Part shown: piece after piece, positions 55,503 to 63,647 of the stretch | Position numbering within the stretch: position 1 is the stretch's first letter | Layout of the letters: every line of letters starts with the position of its first letter | Assembly (NCBI RefSeq): GCF_031180975.1 | Contig: NZ_JAPSLI010000006.1 | Coordinates: 179,379-243,378, forward strand | DNA: 64,000 bases | DNA from: Microbacterium sp. | GTDB lineage: Bacteria > Actinomycetota > Actinomycetes > Actinomycetales > Microbacteriaceae | Direction: 5' to 3' | The notes under the pieces: generated by a model | Database searches by the model: none | What the model saw: only the letters and a program-made list of their open reading frames with translations | Told to the model about the DNA's origin: nothing | Program-made: the position numbers and the translations under genes

Positions 55503-56899
55503 TGCCAACGACCATCGAGAACGGCGTTTCATCTCGCACCGCCTTCGGCGGCGCTCGCTCAACGACCGGGGAGGAGGGCGCACTCGACGGCGCTCGCTCA
55601 ACCACCGGGACGACCGGGACCCTGTTCCGGTTCGCCACGGCCGGGTCGGTCGACGACGGCAAGTCCACACTCGTGGGACGCCTGCTGCACGACGCCAAGG
55701 CGATCCTGTCCGACCAGCTGGAGCAGGTGGCCCGCACCTCCGCCGAGCGCGGCTTCGCGCACGGCGAGTTCGACTTCGCGCTGCTCACCGACGGACTGCG
55801 CGCCGAGCGCGAGCAGGGCATCACGATCGACGTCGCGTACCGCTACCTGGCCACCGATCGGCGCACGTTCATCCTCGCCGACTGCCCCGGACACGTGCAG
55901 TACACCCGCAACATGGTCACCGGCGCCGCCACGGCGGATGCCGTGGTCGTGCTGGTCGACGTGCGCAAGGGCGTCGTGGAGCAGACGCGGCGGCACCTGG
56001 CGGTCGCCTCGCTGCTGCGGGTGCCGAACGTGATCCTCGCGGTCAACAAGATCGACCTCGCCGACTACGACGAGCAGGTGTTCCGCGCCGTCGAGGCCGA
56101 CGCCCAGGCCGTGGCCCGCGAGCTCGGGCTCGACGGCGCCCACGTCATCCCCGTCTCGGCGCTGCAGGGGGACAACGTCGCCGAAGTGTCGGAGCGCACC
56201 CCCTGGTACGACGGCCCCGCGCTGCTCGAGCTGCTCGAGACCCTCCCGACCGAATCGGAGCTGGAGGGCGAGCAGAGCCCGTTCCGCCTGCCTGTGCAGA
56301 CCGTCATCCGTCCTCAGGGCGGGCTGGCACCGGGTGAGGATGCCGTCCTGCTGCGCGACTACCGCGGCTACGCCGGCCGCATCGCCTCCGGCACGATCAG
56401 GGTCGGCGACGCGGTCGAGGTGTTCCCCGGCGGCCACGTCACCACCGTCACCGGCATCCGGGTGGCAGGGCGGGAGACCGACCGCGCGCAAGCAGCGGAC
56501 TCGGTCTCGGTGACCCTCGCCGACGACCTCGACGCCGCCCGGGGCGCGGTCATCGCCGCCGCCGGGACGGCACCGCGCGGAACGCGCGAGGCGGAGTTGG
56601 AGATCTTCCAGCTCGACAGCCGCCCGCTCATCCCGGGCGACCAGCTGCTCGTCAAGCACGGCACCGCCATTGCTCGCGCACTGATCACCGACGTGCTCTC
56701 GCGCCGCGACCTGGAGACGCTCGACCAGCAGCGCACCGCGGAGTTGCGCGTCAACGACATCGGCCGGGTGCGCATCCGCTTCGCGGCCGAGCTGCCGCTG
56801 GAGCGGTACGCCGACGACCGCGAGGCCGGCGCGCTGCTGCTCATCCACGCCGGCGACGGGGCCACCCTCGCCGCCGCCACCGTCATCACCGCGGGCTGA
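55502..56899 (+). CDS. cysN: Sulfate adenylyltransferase subunit 1 (GTPase)
   Basis: A 465-residue elongation-factor-like GTPase that drives APS synthesis by CysD. G1 is GSVDDGKST (48-56), G3 DCPGH, G4 NKID; two beta-barrel domains follow. There is no APS-kinase fusion. The first 40 residues are odd: residues about 8-36 are encoded by an inverted copy of the repeat that is arrayed at 63302-63642, plus a second partial copy, giving two ARSTTG repeats. CysN usually starts only about 15-20 residues before G1. The ATG at 55502 is fixed by overlap with cysD; an initiation site after the repeat cannot be excluded. Confidence 0.93.
   Translation: MPTTIENGVSSRTAFGGARSTTGEEGALDGARSTTGTTGTLFRFATAGSVDDGKSTLVGRLLHDAKAILSDQLEQVARTSAERGFAHGEFDFALLTDGLRAEREQGITIDVAYRYLATDRRTFILADCPGHVQYTRNMVTGAATADAVVVLVDVRKGVVEQTRRHLAVASLLRVPNVILAVNKIDLADYDEQVFRAVEADAQAVARELGLDGAHVIPVSALQGDNVAEVSERTPWYDGPALLELLETLPTESELEGEQSPFRLPVQTVIRPQGGLAPGEDAVLLRDYRGYAGRIASGTIRVGDAVEVFPGGHVTTVTGIRVAGRETDRAQAADSVSVTLADDLDAARGAVIAAAGTAPRGTREAELEIFQLDSRPLIPGDQLLVKHGTAIARALITDVLSRRDLETLDQQRTAELRVNDIGRVRIRFAAELPLERYADDREAGALLLIHAGDGATLAAATVITAG
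55524..55569 (-). repeat. REP-like element translated in cysN
   Basis: This is an inverted copy of the unit GGTCGTTGAGCGAG...hairpin...CGAGA(C/T)GAAACGC arrayed at 63302-63642. The internal hairpin CCGCCTTCGGCGG lies at 55540-55552. Confidence 0.85.
55591..55608 (-). repeat. Partial second REP-like unit in cysN
   Basis: CGCTCGCTCAACCACCGG differs by one base from the end of the neighbouring unit. It repeats the encoded ARSTTG and suggests a partial duplication. Confidence 0.7.
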
Positions 56900-56932
56900 A
56901 GCCCGCCCGACCAGCCTGCGAAGGAGGCGACA

Positions 56933-57994
56933 GTGAACACCATCCGCACCACCGCGGCCCTCACCATCCTGGGAGTGACCGCGGCCATGCTGGCCGGCTG
57001 CCAGGCGGCATCCGCGCAGCAGCACGGCGAGACGGACCAGCTGCGCCTCGGCTACTTCGCCAACCTCACGCACGCGCCGGCACTGGTCGGCGTCGAGGAG
57101 GGCCTGTTCGAGGACGCGCTGGGCGACGTCGAGCTGCAGACGCAGATCTTCAACGCGGGCCCCGCGGCGATCGAGGCGCTCTCGGCGGGCGCGATCGACG
57201 CCGCGTACGTCGGCCCCAGCCCCGCCCTCAACACGTTCATCCAGTCCGGCGGCCAGTCCGCCGTGATCGTCGCGGGTGCGGCATCCGGGGGTGCGGCGCT
57301 GGTCGTGCGCGACGGGATCGACGACCCCGCCGATCTCGACGGCGCCACGCTGGCCACCCCGCAGCTCGGCAACACGCAGGACGTCGCGCTGCGCAGCTGG
57401 CTCGCCGACGAGGGCTTCGAGACCTCGACCTCAGGCGGCGGCGACGTGTCGATCACCCCGACCGAGAACGCGCAGACCCTCAGCCTGTTCCAGGCGGGTG
57501 ACGTGGACGGCGCGTGGCTGCCCGAGCCGTGGGCGTCACGGCTGGTCATCGACGCGGGCGCGCATGTGCTGGTCGACGAGCGGGACCTGTGGCCGGACGG
57601 CGAGTTCCCCACGACGGTGCTGCTGGTGCGCGCGGAGTTCGCCGCGCAGCATCCGGATGCCGTCGAGAAGCTGCTCGAGGGGCACCTGGCCTCCCTGGAA
57701 TGGATCGAGACCCACCGGGCCGGGCTCGGCAGCGCGATCAACGCCGCCCTCGACGAGGCGACCGGCAAGACGCTCAGCGAGCCGGTGCTCGACCGGGCGC
57801 TGGAGAGCGTCTCGTTCGGTGCGGACCCGCACGCGTCGGCGTTCGAGGAGCTCGTCGCCGACGGCATCGCGGCCGGCACGCAGAAGCAGGGCTCGATCGA
57901 CGGACTGTTCGACCTGGCAGCGCTGAACCGACTGCTCGAGGAGGCCGGCGCGCAGCCGGTCGATGACGCCGGCCTCGGGAGGGACGACGGATGA
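56933..57994 (+). CDS. ABC importer binding lipoprotein, SsuA/TauA type
   Basis: A 353-residue binding lipoprotein with lipobox LAGC (C23). The mature part starts LRLGYFANLTHAPALVGVEEGLFED, the NMT1/SsuA pattern, and has AIDAAYVGPSPALNTF and GAWLPEPWASRLV. This class binds sulfonates, nitrate or thiamine precursors. Sitting inside the sulfate assimilation block, it probably imports a sulfur compound. GTG start with AAGGAGG. Its stop overlaps the ATPase gene (ATGA). Confidence 0.9.
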   Translation: MNTIRTTAALTILGVTAAMLAGCQAASAQQHGETDQLRLGYFANLTHAPALVGVEEGLFEDALGDVELQTQIFNAGPAAIEALSAGAIDAAYVGPSPALNTFIQSGGQSAVIVAGAASGGAALVVRDGIDDPADLDGATLATPQLGNTQDVALRSWLADEGFETSTSGGGDVSITPTENAQTLSLFQAGDVDGAWLPEPWASRLVIDAGAHVLVDERDLWPDGEFPTTVLLVRAEFAAQHPDAVEKLLEGHLASLEWIETHRAGLGSAINAALDEATGKTLSEPVLDRALESVSFGADPHASAFEELVADGIAAGTQKQGSIDGLFDLAALNRLLEEAGAQPVDDAGLGRDDG

Positions 57995-58866
57995 GCACCG
58001 AGCCGACCGTCACCGCCGACCGCGCCCTCACCGCCGAGCGCGTCACCACCGCCGAGCGCATCGCCAGCGCAGGCCCCCTCTCGCCGAGCTTCGACGGCGT
58101 GATGCCGCCGCACCCGCCGCAGCAGCTGGTCGCGCCGATCGTCCGGATCGACCACGTCTCGAAGCGCTACGGCGCCGGACCCCTGGTGCTCGACGACATC
58201 TCGCTGGACATCGCACCGGGCGAGTTCCTCTGCCTGCTCGGCGCATCCGGCTGCGGCAAGTCCACGCTGCTGAACCTCATCGCCAGGCTGGAGCCGGTCT
58301 CGTCCGGCAGCATCACCACCCCGGACAGCGGGGCGGCCGTGATGTTCCAGGAGGCGGCGCTGATGCCGTGGCTGAGCGCCGCGCGCAACGTCGAGCTGGC
58401 GCTGCGGCTGCGCGGGATGCCGCGCGGCGAGCGTCGCGCCGAGGCGCGCCGACTGCTGGAGACGGTGAACCTCGCGGACGCCGCCGACAAGCGGCCGCAC
58501 GAGCTGTCGGGCGGGATGCGGCAGCGGGTCGCGCTGGCACGCGCCCTCGCCCAGCAGCGCCCGGTGCTGCTGATGGACGAGCCGTTCGCGGCTCTGGATG
58601 CCATCACCCGCGACCTGCTGCACGAGGAGCTCGAGCGGGTGTGGCGGGCGACGGGGCGCACCATCGTGTTCGTCACGCACAACGTCCGCGAGGCGGCCCG
58701 CCTGGGCCAGCGGGTGATCCTGCTGTCCAGCCGTCCCGGCCGGATCGCCGGCGAGTGGCACGTGAAGAGCGCAGGGCCGCGGCGGATCGAGTCGCCGGAG
58801 GTGTCGGCGCTGGCCACCGAGATCACCGCCGAGCTGCGGAAGGAGATCCGCCGCAATGCCCAGTGA
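57991..58866 (+). CDS. ABC importer ATPase, SsuB/TauB type
   Basis: A 291-residue ABC ATPase. Walker A is GASGCGKST (84-92), then FQEAALMPWLSAARNV, signature LSGGMRQRVALARAL, Walker B LLMDEPFAALD and THNVREAARL. The LSGGMRQRV form is typical of the sulfonate/nitrate group. About 48 N-terminal residues before VRIDHVSKRYG are extra and low-complexity. It overlaps the binding-protein and permease genes. Confidence 0.93.
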   Translation: MSTEPTVTADRALTAERVTTAERIASAGPLSPSFDGVMPPHPPQQLVAPIVRIDHVSKRYGAGPLVLDDISLDIAPGEFLCLLGASGCGKSTLLNLIARLEPVSSGSITTPDSGAAVMFQEAALMPWLSAARNVELALRLRGMPRGERRAEARRLLETVNLADAADKRPHELSGGMRQRVALARALAQQRPVLLMDEPFAALDAITRDLLHEELERVWRATGRTIVFVTHNVREAARLGQRVILLSSRPGRIAGEWHVKSAGPRRIESPEVSALATEITAELRKEIRRNAQ

Positions 58867-59713
58867 CGTCCTCGCCGGTCTGGACCGGTTGCAGACCGCC
58901 GACGCCGAGACCGGCCCGCGCTGGCGTACGGTGCTCGGCAAGGCCCTGCCCCCGGTCGCCCTGCTGTTCGCGCTGCTCACGGCCTGGCAGCTGTACGTCG
59001 CGCTGGCCAGGCCGCGCCCGGACATCACGCCCGGTCCTCTCGACGTCGCCGCCGCGATCGGCGACTCGTGGGCGCAGGGCCGGGTGCAGGAGGCGGTGAC
59101 CACCAGCCTGGAGCGCGGGCTGATCGGTTTCGCGATCGCGATCCTGGTGGGCACTCCGATCGGACTGCTGCTCGCGGAGTGGCGTCCGCTGCGTCGGGCG
59201 GCCGGTCCGCTGATCTCCGGGCTGCAGGTGCTGCCGTCGGTGGCGTGGGTGCCGGCCGCCATCATCTGGTTCGGCCTCTCGGATGCCACGGTGTACTTCG
59301 TGATCCTGATGGGCGCGATCCCCTCGATCGTGAACGGTCTGCTGTCCGGCATCGACCAGGTGCCGCCGCAACTGCGCCGAGTCGGGACCGTACTCGGTGC
59401 CACGCGGTGGCAGCTCGCCACCGAGGTGGTGCTCCCGGCGGCGATGCCCGGCTACCTGGCCGGCATCAAGCAGGGCTGGGCTTTCGCGTGGCGCTCGCTG
59501 ATGGCCGCCGAGATCATCGCGGTCGGCGGCACGATCGGGTTCGGACTGGGCACGATGCTGCAGCAGTCCCGCGAGCTGGCCGACCTCGCCGGCGTGCTCG
59601 CCACCATCCTGCTGATCCTCGGGATCGGCATCCTCGTCGAACTCATGCTGTTCGGGCCGCTGGAACGGCGGATGCTGCGCCGCCGCGGCCTGCTCACGGA
59701 GGGAACCTCATGA
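58856..59713 (+). CDS. ABC importer permease, SsuC/TauC type
   Basis: A 285-residue permease with six predicted spans. Typical SsuC segments are LQVLPSVAWVPAAIIWFGL, the EAA-type loop GTVLGATRWQLATEVVLPAAMPGYLAGIKQ and GWAFAWRSLMAAEIIA. Its start overlaps the ATPase gene by 11 nt, and its stop overlaps cobA. It completes a three-gene importer of a sulfur-linked type. Confidence 0.93.
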   Translation: MPSDVLAGLDRLQTADAETGPRWRTVLGKALPPVALLFALLTAWQLYVALARPRPDITPGPLDVAAAIGDSWAQGRVQEAVTTSLERGLIGFAIAILVGTPIGLLLAEWRPLRRAAGPLISGLQVLPSVAWVPAAIIWFGLSDATVYFVILMGAIPSIVNGLLSGIDQVPPQLRRVGTVLGATRWQLATEVVLPAAMPGYLAGIKQGWAFAWRSLMAAEIIAVGGTIGFGLGTMLQQSRELADLAGVLATILLILGIGILVELMLFGPLERRMLRRRGLLTEGTS

Positions 59714-60624
59714 CCATCGGAACCGTCACCCTTGTCGGCGCCGGCCCCGGCGACGCCGGCCTGCTCACCTTGCGCGGCATGCGCGCGCTCCGCACGGCCG
59801 ACGTGATCGTCGCCGACCGGCTCGGCGCGCGACGCGTGCTCGACCAGCTCGCGGAGGAGGGCGAGACCCTCCGCGCCGAGGTGATCGACGTCGGCAAGAC
59901 GCCCGGCCACCACCCGGTGCCGCAGGAGCGGATCAACGCCCTGCTGGTGCGCCTGGCTCGTGAAGGCAGGAACGTGGTGCGCCTGAAGGGCGGCGACCCG
60001 TTCGTGTACGGACGCGGCCGCGAGGAGCAGCTGTACTGCGAGGCGGAGGGCGTGCCGGTCGAGGTCGTCTCCGGGGTCACCAGCGCCGTCTCGGTGCCGG
60101 CGCTGGCCGGCATCCCGCTCACCCACCGCGGCGTGGCCGCCGGCTTCACCGTCGCCAGCGGCCACGACCCGCTCGACGAGCTGCCGGGCGGGCGCGACCA
60201 CACCGTGGTGCTGCTGATGGGCGTCGGCACGCTCGCGCACGCCGCCCATGTGCTGTCCCGCGGTGAACGAGGCGGCGGGTGCCCGGTCGCGATCGTCGAG
60301 GACGGCTTCGGAGAAGGACAGCGGGTCACCGTCGCGACCCTGGACGACGTGGCCCACGTCGCCGCGGCGCGCGGGGTGCGCAACCCGGCCGTGATCGTCG
60401 TCGGCGACGTGGTGCGGCTGAGCCCGCACGCGGCGGCCCTCGCTCCGCACACTCTGGGGGTCGACACGCCGGATGACGGACGAAATGCCGCCCGGCATAC
60501 GACATCCGGTGTGTCGACCCCCGAACCGGAACCCGCCGACACCTCCCTGGTGACCCGTCTCGTCGCGGCGCTCGAGGCCGGCCTGGCCATCGACGCCGGC
60601 ACCCCCGTCGCACGCACCCGCTGA
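59710..60624 (+). CDS. cobA: Uroporphyrinogen-III C-methyltransferase (SUMT)
   Basis: A 304-residue SAM-dependent methyltransferase making precorrin-2, the siroheme precursor. Motifs are VGAGPGDAGLLT (9-20), RLKGGDPFVYGRG (91-103) and GVTSAVSVPALAGIPLTHRG. The catalytic domain ends near residue 240 (VGDVVRLSPH). The remaining 64 residues are unusual, and residues 249-271 are encoded by a large palindrome. No CysG-type dehydrogenase domain is fused. ATG overlaps the permease stop. Confidence 0.93.
   Translation: MTIGTVTLVGAGPGDAGLLTLRGMRALRTADVIVADRLGARRVLDQLAEEGETLRAEVIDVGKTPGHHPVPQERINALLVRLAREGRNVVRLKGGDPFVYGRGREEQLYCEAEGVPVEVVSGVTSAVSVPALAGIPLTHRGVAAGFTVASGHDPLDELPGGRDHTVVLLMGVGTLAHAAHVLSRGERGGGCPVAIVEDGFGEGQRVTVATLDDVAHVAAARGVRNPAVIVVGDVVRLSPHAAALAPHTLGVDTPDDGRNAARHTTSGVSTPEPEPADTSLVTRLVAALEAGLAIDAGTPVARTR
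60456..60522 (+). repeat. 67-nt palindromic element inside cobA
   Basis: Arms of 20 nt (60456-60475 and 60503-60522) pair fully except one G-U, starting GGGGGTCGACAC. The 27-nt loop holds a second perfect stem ATGCCG/CGGCAT. Its size and position resemble an inserted REP/MITE-like element rather than native coding sequence. Confidence 0.75.
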
Positions 60625-60653
60625 GGCTGCGCTCCCCACCCGAAAGGCCTGTC

Positions 60654-62039
60654 ATGACCACTGCTCCCCTGCGCGTCGCGATCGTCGGCGCCGGCCCGGC
60701 CGGCATCTACGCCGGAAACATCCTGCACACCGCCCTGCGTGACGCCGACGGTGCCACCAGCGGGGTGGAGATCGACCTGTTCGACTCGCTGCCCGCGCCG
60801 TACGGACTGATCCGGTACGGCGTCGCGCCGGACCATCCCCGGATCAAGGGCATCGTCTCGTCGTTGCACGAGATGCTCGACGCGCACGACGAGGGCGTGG
60901 AGCGCCGCCGCATCCGCTTCCTGGGCAACGTCGAGGTGGGTCGCGACGTCGCCCTCGACGAGCTGCGCAGCCGCTACCACGCCGTGATCCTCGCCACCGG
61001 GGCGATCCGCGACGCGGCGCTGCCGATCCCCGGGATCGACCTGCGCGGCTCGTACGGCGCCGCCGACTTCGTCGCCTGGTACGACGGTCACCCCGACGTG
61101 CCGCGCACCTGGCCGCTGGACGCGCAGTCGGTCGCGGTGATCGGCAACGGCAACGTGGCACTCGACGTGGCGCGGGTGCTCGCCAAGCATCCGGAGGACC
61201 TGCGCAGCACCGAGGTGCCGGACAACGTGCTGGAGGGTCTCGAGCGCTCGGCGGTCTCCGACGTGCACGTCTTCGGTCGCCGCGGGCCCGCCGACATCAA
61301 GTTCACCCCCATCGAACTGCGCGAGCTCGGTGAGGTGCCGGGGGTCGACATCGTGGTGCACGACGAGGACTTCGACGGTGTCGACCCGGCATCCGCTCCC
61401 AACAACCAGCTGAAGGTGATGCTGCGCACGCTCAACTCGTGGCGGACCAGGCCGGCGATCGGGGCGACGCGGCGGCTGCATCTGCACTTCTGGCACGCGC
61501 CGGTGGAGGTCACGGGCGACGGTCGGGTCGAAGGCATCCGCTTCGAGCGCACCGCACCCGACGGACGGGGCGGCATCGTCCGCACCGGCGAGTTCCGCGA
61601 CTACCCCGTGCAGGCGGTCTACCGTGCCGTCGGCTACTTCGGCTCGGAGGTGCTCGGCGCGCCGTTCGATGCGCGCCGCGGCGTGGTGCCGAACGAGGAG
61701 GGCCGCGTCGACGGCATCCCGGGTCTGTACGCGACCGGTTGGATCAAGCGCGGCCCCGTCGGCCTGATCGGGCACACCAAGTCGGACGCCACCGAGACGA
61801 TCGGGCACCTGCTCGCGGATGCCGCGGCCGGGCGCCTGGCCGCGCCGACCGAGGACGGCGACATCACCGCTCTGCTCGACGAGCGCGGCGTCGAGGCGAC
61901 GACGTGGGACGGCTGGCTCGCGCTGGACGCGCACGAGCGCGCGCTGGGCGAGAGCCACACGCACGTCAGGGAGCGGGTCAAGGTCGTGCCGCGTGAGGAG
62001 CAGGTGGCGATCTCGCGGGACGGGGTGCTCACCCCGTGA
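60654..62039 (+). CDS. fprA: NADPH:ferredoxin reductase, FprA type
   Basis: A 461-residue adrenodoxin-reductase-like flavoenzyme. The FAD site [14 protein letters not shown] is at 8-21, followed by the family stretch [20 protein letters not shown]. The NADP site is [14 protein letters not shown] (about 161-174), and [18 protein letters not shown] lies near the end. It passes electrons from NADPH to a ferredoxin. The ferredoxin gene overlaps its stop (GTGA), and both probably feed the sulfite reductase. Confidence 0.94.
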   Translation: MTTAPLRVAIVGAGPAGIYAGNILHTALRDADGATSGVEIDLFDSLPAPYGLIRYGVAPDHPRIKGIVSSLHEMLDAHDEGVERRRIRFLGNVEVGRDVALDELRSRYHAVILATGAIRDAALPIPGIDLRGSYGAADFVAWYDGHPDVPRTWPLDAQSVAVIGNGNVALDVARVLAKHPEDLRSTEVPDNVLEGLERSAVSDVHVFGRRGPADIKFTPIELRELGEVPGVDIVVHDEDFDGVDPASAPNNQLKVMLRTLNSWRTRPAIGATRRLHLHFWHAPVEVTGDGRVEGIRFERTAPDGRGGIVRTGEFRDYPVQAVYRAVGYFGSEVLGAPFDARRGVVPNEEGRVDGIPGLYATGWIKRGPVGLIGHTKSDATETIGHLLADAAAGRLAAPTEDGDITALLDERGVEATTWDGWLALDAHERALGESHTHVRERVKVVPREEQVAISRDGVLTP

Positions 62040-62365
62040 CGTATGTGATCGCTCTTCCGTGCGTCGATGTGAAGGATCGTGCCTGCATCGACGAGTGCCC
62101 CGTCGACTGCATCTACGAGGGGGAGCGCTCGCTGTACATCCACCCCGATGAGTGCGTGGACTGCGGCGCCTGCGAACCGGTGTGCCCTGTTGAGGCGATC
62201 TACTACGAGGACGATCTGCCCGACGAGTGGCAGGACTACTACACGGCCAACGTGGAGTTCTTCGAGGAGATCGGCTCGCCCGGCGGCGCCGCCAAGGTCG
62301 GCGTCATCCACCACGACCACCCGCTGGTCGCGGCGCTGCCTCCGCAGGACGGCGGCCATGACTGA
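62036..62365 (+). CDS. fdxA: Seven-iron ferredoxin [3Fe-4S][4Fe-4S]
   Basis: A 109-residue ferredoxin of the actinobacterial FdxA type. Eight cysteines are visible: C9, C17, C21, C25, C40, C43, C46 and C50, in CxxxxxxxCxxxCxxxC and CxxCxxCxxxC order. The acidic C-terminal extension ([25 protein letters not shown]) is standard for this group. GTG at 62036 overlaps the fprA stop. Likely electron donor to Sir. Confidence 0.94.
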   Translation: MTYVIALPCVDVKDRACIDECPVDCIYEGERSLYIHPDECVDCGACEPVCPVEAIYYEDDLPDEWQDYYTANVEFFEEIGSPGGAAKVGVIHHDHPLVAALPPQDGGHD

Positions 62366-63278
62366 GTACGACGTCCTCATCGTCGGCGGCGGGCCGGCAG
62401 GGTTGTCGGCGGCGCTGAACCTCGGGCGCTCGCTGGCCCGCGTGCTCGTGGTGGATGCGGACCGACCGCGCAACGCCGCCACGCTCAACTCGCATGGTTT
62501 CCTCACTCGCGACGGCGTACCTCCATCGGAACTGCGTCGGCTGGCGCGGGAGGAGCTCGCCGCGTACCCCAACGTCGAGATCCGCTCGCGTGTGCGGGTG
62601 GCCGGCCTGCGGCAGACGGGTGCCGGGTTCGAGGCCGGCATCGGCAGGCGCGAGGCCACGGAGACGGTCACGGCGCGTGCCGTGCTGCTGGCCACCGGGT
62701 TGCGGGAGACGCTGCCCGACGTGCCGAATCTGCGCGGCTTCTACGGCATGAGCCTGTTCAGCTGCGCCGCGTGCGATGCGTGGGAGCTGCGCGGCCGGCG
62801 GCTCGCGCTGATCGGGGAGTCGGCGGACCTGGCCGATCGCGCCCGGCTCATCGCGCGCTGGACCGAGAGCCTCACCGTGTTCACGCACGGATCGGATGTC
62901 GTCAGCACGACGGAGGAGGCGGAGCTGGCTGCCGTGGGCGTGGCCGTCGAGCGCTCGCCGATCGTCGAGCTGGTCGGTGATCGGGGAAGGCTCGACGGCA
63001 TCCTCCTCGCGGATGGGGTCCGGCACGACATCGACGGCGGGTTCGTGCGCCCGGAGTGGGATTCCGACCTGTCGTTCCTCGACGGCATCCTCCCTGCGCG
63101 CGACGACGACGGCCATCTGTGCACCGACCGCTCGGGTCGCACCGATGTTCCGGGGCTGTATGCCGCGGGCGATGTCGCAGCGCCCGGCCCGCAGCAGCTG
63201 ATCGTGGCCGCCGGTGCCGGTGCGCGCGTGGCAGCCGTCATCGTGCACGACACCGTGGGCGTCGCCACCGCGCACTGA
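62358..63278 (+). CDS. Thioredoxin-reductase-like FAD oxidoreductase
   Basis: A 306-residue flavoprotein of the low-molecular-weight thioredoxin reductase family. The FAD site [16 protein letters not shown] is at 10-25, a CAAC pair at 136-139 stands where thioredoxin reductase has its redox CxxC, and the second FAD motif is [12 protein letters not shown]. The NADPH-binding GxGxxA motif is degenerate ([14 protein letters not shown]), so the nucleotide partner is uncertain. It overlaps fdxA by 8 nt. It may re-reduce the thiol donor of CysH or a related small protein; that is inference. Confidence 0.85.
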   Translation: MTEYDVLIVGGGPAGLSAALNLGRSLARVLVVDADRPRNAATLNSHGFLTRDGVPPSELRRLAREELAAYPNVEIRSRVRVAGLRQTGAGFEAGIGRREATETVTARAVLLATGLRETLPDVPNLRGFYGMSLFSCAACDAWELRGRRLALIGESADLADRARLIARWTESLTVFTHGSDVVSTTEEAELAAVGVAVERSPIVELVGDRGRLDGILLADGVRHDIDGGFVRPEWDSDLSFLDGILPARDDDGHLCTDRSGRTDVPGLYAAGDVAAPGPQQLIVAAGAGARVAAVIVHDTVGVATAH

Positions 63279-63301
63279 CCCGGCTGCGCGGTCGTTCCCT
63301 C

Positions 63302-63642
63302 CCGGTCGTTGAGCAAGCCGGTGTCCCGGTCGTTGAGCGAGGGCGCGCGGAGCGCGCCCGAGACGAAACGCTCCAGCCCCGTTCTCGGTCGAGCGAGCCC
63401 CGCCGGAGGCGGAGCGAGACGAAACGCGTCACTCTCATGGGTCGCCCGTTTCCGGTCGTTGAGCGAGCCCCACCGCCGCAGGCGGCGCGAGACGAAACGC
63501 GTCACTCTCATGGGTCGCCTTCCCCCGGTCGTTGAGCGAGCACCGCCGGAGGCGGAGCGAGACGAAACGCGCCGCGTTCGGCGCGGACCCCGGTTTCCGG
63601 TCGTTGAGCGAGCACCGCCGCAGGCGGCGCGAGACGAAACGC
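63302..63642 (+). repeat. Array of five to six REP-like hairpin units
   Basis: The 369-nt gap after the flavoprotein gene (63279-63647) has no gene and is filled by repeats. Units begin CCGGTCGTTGAGCGAG, contain a variable GC hairpin such as CCGCCGGAGGCGG, and end CGAGACGAAACGC. Copies: 63302-63325 (half unit), 63326-63371, 63385-63427, 63452-63500, 63525-63570 and 63597-63642. Units 3 and 4 share the spacer GTCACTCTCATGGGTCGCC. All are in the same direction. Confidence 0.88.
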
Positions 63643-63647
63643 CGGGT

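Noticed and set aside
63302..63642. Possible CRISPR array
   Set aside because: Units carry internal hairpins, spacing is irregular, spacers are short and two are identical, and no cas gene is near.
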